Shown here: in pieces, positions 26,087-31,978 of the stretch | Layout: each line of letters opens with the position of its first letter | How positions within the stretch are numbered: the stretch's first letter is position 1 | NCBI GenBank assembly: GCA_031537795.1 | Contig: JAVKNF010000032.1 | Location: 1-31,978, forward strand | Source: JAVKNF01 sp031537795 | GTDB taxonomy: Bacteria > Pseudomonadota > Alphaproteobacteria > Rickettsiales > Deianiraeaceae | DNA length: 31,978 nucleotides | Direction of reading: 5' to 3' | Program-made: the position numbers and the translations under genes | The notes under the pieces: generated by a model | The model's database searches: none | What the model saw: only the letters and a program-made list of their open reading frames with translations | Told to the model about the DNA's origin: nothing

Positions 26087-27103
26087 ATGAATTATTCAAT
26101 TGCAATTTTAAACCCAGAAGAAATATTTTCTAAAGATTTTTTGAGACTTTTACCTATTTCAGGCATTAAATTTGATACAATTTCAGCAATTACTTTTGAC
26201 GAACAGTTTGTTGGAAGAATTGTAATGTACGGCGAAAAGAAAATAATAATAGAAAAATATAACCCAGAAACAATACAAGATTTTGACATTATAATTGGGC
26301 ATCAACCTTTTGAATCTACAAAAAAAATGGATATGGGTAGATTAGAACGTTCTTTTAAAAGATTTAATGGGACTTTTATTATGAATAGTTTTATTGATAT
26401 AAATGAAAATTTTTCTTCTTTTATTGATAAACAAACTATTTTCATTCCTAGTATTCTTGCTTCTATCTCTGATTCAATTTTAGAAACAATTCAAAAAAAT
26501 CAAGATATTCAAATTAATGAATTGACAATAAACTCTTATCATTCTTTTTCTAACTTTGGAAATTTTGGTGTTGACGCAATATATAAACAGAGTAGGGTGT
26601 TTTTTGAAGGTGCAATTATAGAAGAAAAGAAAGATCAAGAAAACTACAATCATATTCTTATTAAAAATGATATAGCTTTTAATTTTATGCCTTTTGTAGG
26701 TTTAAAAAAATTTAATTCCTTGAATAATAACGATCTATCTTTATTAGAGTATGCAACTGAAAGAGATTTTAGAATTTTAAATAATAAAGAAGATATTTTG
26801 ATTAATGTTAACGCATCGCAAGCCCCTTGTTTTAGAGGAGACGGCGCCTTTATAACATTTAATTTTGAAAATAAATTTTCTAAAAATCTTATAATTGAAG
26901 CTATTTCAAATACAGAAGGATTAATTTTTGAGGAGGATTTCTCCTATATATTAGGAAACAAGAAATATATGCAGTCTGTTGATTTTTATTTATCTAGGTT
27001 AAAGTTTTTTGATAAATCTATTTCATTTTATATTAATTACGACAACATCACATACAACGCCAATCAGTTTATTAATATTTTAGAGCAAAATTTTAATGAT
27101 TAA
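26087..27103 (+). CDS. Aspartate-semialdehyde-dehydrogenase-like protein without catalytic residues
   Basis: A 338-residue open frame that aligns along its whole length with aspartate-semialdehyde dehydrogenase (Asd), the enzyme leading to diaminopimelate, lysine, threonine and methionine. Matching segments are SYHSFSNFGNFGVDAIYKQ (the family SxSGAGxAG region, about 157-175), IAFNFMPFVG (about 204-213), PCFRGDGAFITFNFE (about 263-277) and FYINYDNITYNANQFINI (about 314-331). The N-terminal GATGxVG nucleotide loop reads NPEEIFS, the PNCST nucleophile segment reads PSILAS with no Cys, and the active-site GH reads GD. It is therefore very unlikely to be an Asd enzyme. The ATG at 26087 is preferred over an upstream TTG. 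It lies 33 bases after the PBP1A gene and overlaps recO by 8 bases. Confidence 0.7.
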   Translation: MNYSIAILNPEEIFSKDFLRLLPISGIKFDTISAITFDEQFVGRIVMYGEKKIIIEKYNPETIQDFDIIIGHQPFESTKKMDMGRLERSFKRFNGTFIMNSFIDINENFSSFIDKQTIFIPSILASISDSILETIQKNQDIQINELTINSYHSFSNFGNFGVDAIYKQSRVFFEGAIIEEKKDQENYNHILIKNDIAFNFMPFVGLKKFNSLNNNDLSLLEYATERDFRILNNKEDILINVNASQAPCFRGDGAFITFNFENKFSKNLIIEAISNTEGLIFEEDFSYILGNKKYMQSVDFYLSRLKFFDKSISFYINYDNITYNANQFINILEQNFND

Positions 27104-27674
27104 AAAAAAAGCTTTAATTCTTGATTTTGAGAATTTCGGAGAGAATAAAATTATTATTATATTATTAAATGAAGATAATTTAATAAAAAAAACGTTATTG
27201 AAAAATTATAAAGCTAAAATTAATATAGTTCAAATTGGCAATTTAATTGAATATAAATTTTTTGGAAGAGAGAATTCTTTAGGTTTTGTGGATATTTCGT
27301 CGCTTATTCCTTTTGGGAATTTTTCTATAGATAAACCTTTAAATTTAAAATGTATATATTGTATTTGTTTTCTAATGAACAAGATACACAAAGAAAACAT
27401 TGTTTTAGAAAATCTATTTCAAGAATCTTTAAATTTCTTTTATATTCTTAAAAAAGATGTATATTTATCAAAAAAAGAAATTACCGAGAGTTATTTTAAA
27501 TTGGAAACAATGATTATTTTTATGTCTGGATTTTTTATAGATAAAAAACAAAACAAATATATCATCCACGAAAGAAATAATTTTTTAGATTTACGATTCA
27601 TAGAAGAAAAATGTAATTTTAAATTCAATAATATTTTTAAATTAAACAGAGAGTTTATTTCTAAAATTAGATAA
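27096..27674 (+). CDS. recO: DNA repair protein RecO (short form)
   Basis: A 192-residue protein whose N-terminal OB-fold region matches RecO: a start like KALILDFENFGENKIII, then LLKNYKAKINIVQIGNLIEYKFFGRENSLGFVDI (the lysine-rich, GN-containing strand set of the family). The central helical part follows. RecO loads RecA onto single-stranded DNA in the RecFOR pathway. Typical RecO is about 230-250 residues, so this one is short at its C-terminus and no zinc cysteine pattern is visible. The foreign segment begins right after its stop, so the end may have been trimmed by the insertion. It is translationally coupled to the Asd-like gene (8-base overlap). Confidence 0.65.
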   Translation: MIKKKALILDFENFGENKIIIILLNEDNLIKKTLLKNYKAKINIVQIGNLIEYKFFGRENSLGFVDISSLIPFGNFSIDKPLNLKCIYCICFLMNKIHKENIVLENLFQESLNFFYILKKDVYLSKKEITESYFKLETMIIFMSGFFIDKKQNKYIIHERNNFLDLRFIEEKCNFKFNNIFKLNREFISKIR

Positions 27675-28721
27675 AGTAAATTTATTTCAAATGGACTTCG
27701 AACACGATATGCAAATTATGGGCTTGCAAAGTTCAAGACATTGCCAAGTTTAGATTGCAAATCTTTTGAAAAACTTGAAATTGACGAGTTCAACAAGGCT
27801 TTTAAATCAAGCAATTGGGGGAACAACAGATTTACAGATAACCTTTCGTTTTTTTACCCAATGCGTGAGGCAAAGGCAATGCTTGAATATGGCAAGTTTT
27901 TTGGATTGACGGATGTTTTTGGGGAGTATACAAGCGGAATTAAAACAGCTGATGATAAAAATCTAATTTCTTTTAAAGAAGAGGAATTTAAAAAGAAAAT
28001 TGATAATTTTGATAAACAATTTGTTAAAAATATTTCATACCGTCCATTTGATAATCGTAAAATTTATTACGATACAAAGTTGGTTGAAAGACCGCGTTTA
28101 GCTATTATGCAAAATATGTTAAAAGTTGATAATATTGGACTGATATTTCCAAGATTATCGGAAAGTGAAAATTTTGACTATGGATTTATTTCAGAAGGTT
28201 TAATTGATATTTCGGTTGGCGGTAAAAATTCAGGTTCAGAAACCTACCTCGCACCCCTCTACCTCCACAAAAACGACCTTGAAGGCGAGCGGAAAGAGGT
28301 GAATTTCAAACCCGAATTTGCAAAAATGGTTGCACAAAAGTTTGAAAACCCTACGCCAGAAGAGGTTTTAGCTTATATTTATGCTGTTTTGCATTCGCCA
28401 AAATATCGCAAGAAATATCTTGAGTTTTTAAAAATAGATTTCCCAAGAATTCCGTTTGACTGCGATAAAACTTCGTTTAAAAAGCTTGCAAATATTGGGC
28501 AAGAGTTGATTGACGCACACTTGATACGTAAAATTCCAAAATCTAAAATCGGTGAACCAGAAAGCGACGGAGCGCAGAATTTCGTGATGGAAAAAGTAGT
28601 TTACAACGAAGAAAAGCAAAGACTCTGTTTTAACAAAATTTGCTATTTTGCGGATGTTTCACCTAGTGTCTGGGAATTTAAAATAGGCGGTTATCAAGTT
28701 TTAGATAAGTATCTTAAATAA
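27675..28721 (+). pseudogene. C-terminal fragment of a type ISP-like restriction-modification enzyme
   Basis: The frame is open from just after the recO stop to 28721, with possible internal starts (TTG at 27741). It resembles the C-terminal specificity part of single-chain type ISP/type II restriction-modification enzymes: FFYPMREAKAMLEYG, SYRPFDNRKIYYDTKLVERPR, a GLIDISVGGKNSGSETYLAPLYL segment, and VLAYIYAVLHSPKYRKKYLEFLKIDFPRIPF, which is highly characteristic. The nuclease, helicase and N6-adenine methyltransferase (NPPY) parts that should precede it are absent, so it cannot restrict or modify by itself. Codon use is clearly less A/T-biased than its neighbours, indicating horizontal origin. 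It is followed without a gap by the recombinase fragment. Confidence 0.75.
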
Positions 28722-29112
28722 AGTCCGAAAAAACCAAACTTGAAAACAATTTAAAGAACGCAACTAATCTTCTAATCGAAATAGTATTACGAAGGAAGAT
28801 TATGACCGTGTGGTCAATGAATATAGAAAAAGATTAATTGAAATCACGACAAGACTTGAAGAACTTAATGAGTTTGATGATAACTTCGAAAGTCGAGTAA
28901 TGACGGTGCTTAATGTGATAAATAGAATCAAGGAAATCTTCAAAAGTTCGAGAAACACTGAAAAACAAGAAATTTTAAAATTGCTTTTCTTGAAATTAAC
29001 TTTAACCAGCGAAAACCTTGATTATATTTATACAAAACCATTCAATTTGTTTGCGAATTTAGAGAGTTCTCGACAATGGAGCGGGCGGCGGGAATCGAAC
29101 CCGCATAGCTAG
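28721..29112 (+). pseudogene. C-terminal fragment of a large serine recombinase, frameshifted
   Basis: The first part (KSEKTKLENNLKN..., from 28721 in one frame) passes near 28780 into a second frame reading SITKEDYDRVVNEY, then LEELNEFDDNFESR and IFKSSRNTEKQEILKLLF, ending KPFNLFANL. This is the coiled-coil and C-terminal layout of phage/ICE large serine recombinases. The catalytic resolvase domain and zinc ribbon are missing, and a one-base frameshift splits what remains. The last residues (WSGRRESNPHS) are antisense reading of tRNA-Gly, with the stop at 29110-29112 inside the tRNA anticodon arm. An intact element would have inserted at this tRNA. Confidence 0.7.
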
Positions 29113-29150
29113 CTTGGAAGGCTAGAACTTTACCACTAAGCTACGCCCGC
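29077..29150 (-). tRNA. tRNA-Gly(TCC) with encoded CCA
   Basis: A full cloverleaf folds on the minus strand: acceptor GCGGGCG/CGCCCGC, D stem GCTT/AAGT, anticodon stem CTAGC/GCTAG with loop CTTCCAA (anticodon TCC at 29116-29118), a 4-base variable loop, T stem GCGGG/CCCGC with loop TTCGATT, discriminator T and encoded CCA (29077-29079). It reads GGA codons (and possibly other GGN). A weak promoter (TTGAGA at 29182-29187 with an A/T-rich -10 region) may lie upstream. Its 3' end borders the foreign scar, consistent with use as an insertion site, and the tRNA remains intact. Confidence 0.95.
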
Positions 29151-29239
29151 ATTTAATTAATTAAAACTTAATAAATATAAATCTCAAGATATTTTTTATT
29201 ATTTATACTCTTTATAAAATAATATCTCAATAAATAATT

Positions 29240-30105
29240 ATGGGGAAAAATATCCAAGTAAATCGTAGCTCACTTATTGTAACAATTCCACCTGAAGGAC
29301 TTAATGAGGAATTAACTAACTTAAAACCAGAAGAATTAAAAATAACTCAAAAGAAAAAAGATGATATAGACAATTATTTATTACAATTAGGATTAACAAG
29401 TAAGTTTGAAGAAATTGTTCCATATTCAGGTTATATAGCAGTAATAGGCAGTAGATCTTATGGAGATGACACAAAATTAGTTGCAAAAATGACACAATTG
29501 TATGTTCATGGAGCCAGTAAAGAAGGTATTTTGTGTGTTACAAAACATGCACTAGGATATGGAAGACCTTTACAAGATACAGATACAGCCGAAGCTTTTA
29601 CAAATGCAACCGAAGAAGAACTTATGGATATAGATTTATTTTCATATAAATAGCTATTTGAAAAAATGATAATTTTTTGCTGTTTGCAATGCCTTCTCAT
29701 GTAAAATATACACAAATTGACCCTATAAATATAACCACTCAATCTAAAAAAGTATTAGATTTATTTGAAAATACAATTAAGAAAAAAATGATATTTATTA
29801 GCGATGATTTAAGGATGCACGGAGCAAAGCAAGTTTTAGAAAAAGAAATCAGATTGAATAAACAATACACTAAAAGACAATGTGATATATTATTGAGTGG
29901 AAATAGAATTTCTCTAGATAAAGTTAGTAACCTTACAGAAAAATCTCTAGTCAATAATGAATTATTAAATAAATTAGAATTAGTTTGGTCTTATTTAAGA
30001 GAGAAGTCTTGTAAGTTGAATTTTATTGAAGATTATGAAAGTCATAATAAGAAAAGTTCTACGTCAACTTTTAATCAAGAAAAAAATAAATTTCAAAAAT
30101 CTTAA
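29240..30105 (+). pseudogene. nagZ: Decayed beta-N-acetylhexosaminidase NagZ (glycoside hydrolase 3)
   Basis: Two adjacent reading frames together cover the second half of a NagZ-like protein. Frame one (29240-29653) contains IGSRSYGDD (family GxRSFGxD) and KHALGYG in place of KHFPGHG, with DTD where the acid/base DSH should be. It ends at a TAG. The homology resumes one base out of phase (from about 29662) with FAMPSHVKYTQIDP (family MTAHV.Y..ID) and ISDDLRMHGA, which keeps the nucleophile Asp of SDDLxM. The N-terminal 100-odd residues with DQEGGRV are missing. Stop, frameshift, lost N-terminus and lost catalytic His together indicate a pseudogene. NagZ normally recycles peptidoglycan N-acetylglucosamine. 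Confidence 0.72.
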
Positions 30106-30149
30106 CAATTAAAAATAAATAAATACAAAAATTTTAGATTGTTTTTCTA

Positions 30150-31052
30150 TTATTTAGTTTTTAAAAAAGAGATTAGGTTTTTAGAATATAAATTACATAT
30201 ATTAGCAATTATAATGATTAAAGTTCCGACGATTTGGTTTTTTGTAGGCTCTTCTTTTAAGAAAAAATAACTCATAAATATTGAAATTATAATTCTTGTG
30301 AATCTTACAGGTTGAAGTTTTGAAAGATTGGACATTTGATAAGATTTATAGACTGCAAAAAAGTCTGTAATATCAAATAAAGCAACAATAAAAGCAAAAA
30401 ATATAATGTTAAAATTTATTGTTTTGAGTATTGGTTGTTCTTTAAATAAAAGACTTATTAAAAATAAGAAAAATGCATTGAGAAATATAGCTAAAGGTAT
30501 AGGTCTTTTGTCTGAATATTTCTTTTGTAATATAAGCCCTAATACAACAACAAAAACGGTTAAAAATATAAACATTAAATCAGTTGTGAAATGAATATTG
30601 TGATTATTTCCAAGAATATAAAAAGGGTTAATTTTTTGATCCGCCTTGAAAACACCAATAAGGCATAAAATTAAAAATATGTAGTCTTTTTTATTTGATT
30701 TCTCTTTTAGAATAATAGATGAAAAAATATTTATAAAAAGAGGAACCGTAAGCATAATTATTACAACTAAATTCACAGGTACAGTTCTTAAACTTAAATT
30801 ATAAAATATTGTATCTAAAGAAGCTAAAAGAGTTAAAAAGAATACAACTAGATAGTTTTGTTTTACTTTTATAAAATATTTTACAGCAAAAGGCGCTGTT
30901 AAAATCATAACAAAAAAGGCTCTCAACAAGAGAAAATTAAATAATTTAATTGCAATATCTTGAAAACCAGAAGTGATGTATTTTGTTAAAATCCCTTGAG
31001 AAATACTTGAAAAATGACACAATAAATATATTAATGAAGATTTTAATAACAT
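30150..31052 (-). CDS. EamA/RhaT-like drug/metabolite transporter
   Basis: A 300-residue protein with about ten hydrophobic helices in two EamA halves (first about 5-135, second about 150-295). The stretch SLRTVPVNLVVIIMLTVPLFINIFSSIILKE (about 87-117) is the typical end of the first EamA half, with the conserved Pro and final Glu. The second half ends similarly with SYFFLKEEPTKNQIVGTLII (about 264-283). Relatives in Rickettsiales include carriers for host metabolites such as S-adenosylmethionine, but the substrate cannot be decided here. It lies 33 bases downstream of the OmpH-like gene on the same strand, so the two may be cotranscribed. Confidence 0.8.
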   Translation of the reverse strand: MLLKSSLIYLLCHFSSISQGILTKYITSGFQDIAIKLFNFLLLRAFFVMILTAPFAVKYFIKVKQNYLVVFFLTLLASLDTIFYNLSLRTVPVNLVVIIMLTVPLFINIFSSIILKEKSNKKDYIFLILCLIGVFKADQKINPFYILGNNHNIHFTTDLMFIFLTVFVVVLGLILQKKYSDKRPIPLAIFLNAFFLFLISLLFKEQPILKTINFNIIFFAFIVALFDITDFFAVYKSYQMSNLSKLQPVRFTRIIISIFMSYFFLKEEPTKNQIVGTLIIIIANICNLYSKNLISFLKTK

Positions 31053-31085
31053 AAATCAAAAATAATATTTAGTTAAGTGTTGTTT

Positions 31086-31697
31086 TTATTTTCTCTTTTT
31101 TTTAATTGAATCCAATTCTTTCTCTGCCATTTCAAAATAATTTTTAACATCTATTGGCTTTGGAACCTCTTTGTTTAGAGCTGTTGCCACTTCTAAAGAT
31201 ATATCTTGAACTGCATCATTCTTGTAGAGTAAATTATTCTCTGTAAAAACAATAGAAAACCCCATATCTTCAGCAATGGATGCTGTTGCTTTTTGAATAT
31301 ATTGATTTAAAGTCGTAGATAATTGATATTTTACAGCTTCGAAAATTTTCCCATAACTCATTTCTTTTTCTTTGAAAGATTGGGCTTTCTTTTCTAATTC
31401 TTTTGCTTTCTTTTCTAAAGTATTTTTGTCTAGTACTGATTTTTTTGCTTCCAATTCTTGATATTCTTTTCCTATCTCTTGTTGATCTTTTGTTAATTTA
31501 TTTCTAACTTCTTCTTCTTTTTTTATAAAAGCTTTATCCACATCTTTTAATGCAATTACATTCTGTTGAACTTTATTCAAGTCTACAGACGCGAAAATAA
31601 TTTTATTTTCTGGTTTTTCTATATAATTAATACTTTTTTTAGAACAATTAACAAAGGAAAACAAACACAAAGAAGTTAAAAATAAATATATCTTCAT
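31086..31697 (-). CDS. skp: OmpH/Skp-like periplasmic chaperone
   Basis: A 203-residue exported protein from the ATG at 31697; an ATG 36 codons upstream (31805) would bury the signal peptide and is rejected. A hydrophobic signal (about 3-17) ends in SFVNC; the Cys could be lipidated, but the Asn before it is not a good lipobox residue. The mature part opens with the Skp strand IIFASVDLNKVQQN (about 33-46). A long Lys/Glu/Gln-rich coiled-coil arm follows (about 55-125), returning to the body with ATASIAEDMGFSIVFTENNLLYKN (about 147-170), the conserved OmpH ending. Skp escorts outer-membrane proteins through the periplasm. A tail of about 20 residues extends past the usual end. Confidence 0.8.
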   Translation of the reverse strand: MKIYLFLTSLCLFSFVNCSKKSINYIEKPENKIIFASVDLNKVQQNVIALKDVDKAFIKKEEEVRNKLTKDQQEIGKEYQELEAKKSVLDKNTLEKKAKELEKKAQSFKEKEMSYGKIFEAVKYQLSTTLNQYIQKATASIAEDMGFSIVFTENNLLYKNDAVQDISLEVATALNKEVPKPIDVKNYFEMAEKELDSIKKKRK

Positions 31698-31776
31698 AAA
31701 AAAATAATATATTTCTTTTAATAGTTTTAATTTAATTGTCAAGTATATAATTAACATTAAAAAACAATTGTATATT

Positions 31777-31805
31777 CTTATATTGTTTAATTTTTCTGAA
31801 TGCAA
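31777..31805 (-). promoter_or_regulatory. Candidate promoter for the OmpH-like gene
   Basis: On the minus strand a TTGCAT -35-like hexamer (31800-31805) and a TATAAG -10-like hexamer (31777-31782) are separated by 17 bases, about 80 bases before the chosen ATG. Spacing is ideal, but A/T-rich sequence produces such matches by chance. Confidence 0.35.
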
Positions 31806-31841
31806 TATTTAGGTTGTAATGAATAATTTATATTGTAAATC

Positions 31842-31978
31842 TCACTCCCCAAAACTGAATCTATCTTTTAAAAGAGTTTCTCTTGCTCTGATTTTCATTC
31901 TTAAATATTCCATAGGTCTTGCTCCTTTAATTCTGTTGCAATTACCACATAAAAGTTGGAAGTTCTCATAATAATCAC
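31842..31978 (-). CDS. C-terminal part of an HNH endonuclease-domain protein (runs off the window)
   Basis: The minus strand is open from the window edge to a TGA at 31842-31844, giving 44 residues that begin DYYENFQLLCGNCNRIKGARPMEYL. The NFQLLC-x-x-CN-x-x-KG segment is the second zinc-knuckle half of an HNH endonuclease, with the Asn and Lys typical of that family. The first CxxC and catalytic His would lie beyond the edge. HNH domains of this wording occur alone and attached to DNA methyltransferases in Alphaproteobacteria; which applies cannot be seen. The tail after MEYLRMKIRA is basic. It is upstream of, and on the same strand as, the OmpH-like gene. Confidence 0.7.
   Translation of the reverse strand, partial: DYYENFQLLCGNCNRIKGARPMEYLRMKIRARETLLKDRFSFGE

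Larger units (their letters stand above)
27675..29112 (+). mobile_element. Eroded integrated element ending in tRNA-Gly
   Basis: Base composition and codon use change abruptly after recO (for example around 28240-28330, near half G+C), then return to background past the tRNA. The segment contains only the C-terminal parts of a restriction-modification enzyme and of a large serine recombinase. It borders the 3' end of tRNA-Gly, the usual side for insertion by tRNA-targeting elements. It is read as the residue of a larger element after internal deletion. The left boundary is inferred from the recO stop. Confidence 0.6.

Noticed and set aside
29077..29112. C-terminal residues WSGRRESNPHS as a genuine part of the recombinase
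   Set aside because: They are antisense translation of tRNA-Gly.
1..31978. CRISPR arrays, riboswitches, rRNA genes, complete insertion sequences
   Set aside because: No regularly spaced direct repeats, no known riboswitch core, no rRNA sequence, and no transposase were seen.

Overview
The window is a very A+T-rich stretch (roughly three quarters A+T by eye) from an alphaproteobacterium, most likely a host-associated member of the Rickettsiales. The evidence is large VirB6-type proteins with long non-membrane extensions, a VirB3, an alphaproteobacterial AddA helicase, an ELM1-family protein, drug/metabolite-type (EamA) transporters like those common in intracellular Alphaproteobacteria, scattered gene decay, and few recognisable Shine-Dalgarno sites. 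I cannot name a genus from sequence alone. Penicillin-binding protein 1A, TatC and biotin ligase point to a chromosome and to a lineage that still makes peptidoglycan.

Layout. 1-298 holds no gene I can support. 299-3805 (+) is a 1168-residue VirB6-like protein, followed tail-to-tail by a lone virB3 (-). A divergent, very A-rich 209-base gap leads to a strongly diverged dnaA (+), which abuts a MORN-repeat protein (-) whose upstream part is broken. 6582-10018 (+) carries an MrpD-like antiporter subunit, an ELM1-family protein and an EamA transporter. 10193-14351 (-) is a dnaB-addA pair, where AddA lacks its nuclease domain. From a 44-base divergent gap, 14396-21961 (+) encodes a 2521-residue lipoprotein-like VirB6 protein with cysteine-rich repeats, followed by tatC. 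birA (-) meets tatC tail-to-tail and is divergent from a + strand run: PBP1A, a catalytically gutted aspartate-semialdehyde-dehydrogenase-like protein, and recO.

27675-29112 is a more GC-rich foreign scar: the C-terminal part of a type ISP-like restriction-modification enzyme and the C-terminal part of a large serine recombinase, ending inside tRNA-Gly(TCC) (-), the probable original insertion target. Beyond the tRNA lie a decayed nagZ (+), a second EamA transporter (-), an OmpH/Skp-like protein (-) and the tail of an HNH endonuclease-domain protein (-) running off the window.

How it fits together. The type IV secretion genes (two virB6-like, one virB3) are dispersed among replication and envelope genes instead of sitting in one virB operon, and each lies beside a replication gene (dnaA, dnaB). 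Envelope functions (PBP1A, TatC, OmpH, decayed NagZ) are interleaved. Several enzymes have lost textbook catalytic residues while staying open: DnaA (arginine finger, sensor II, a DNA-contact residue), BirA (the GRGRRG loop) and the Asd-like protein (nucleotide loop, nucleophile, His). The most unusual object is the 2521-residue VirB6 lipoprotein with three exact-spacing 27-residue Cys repeats.
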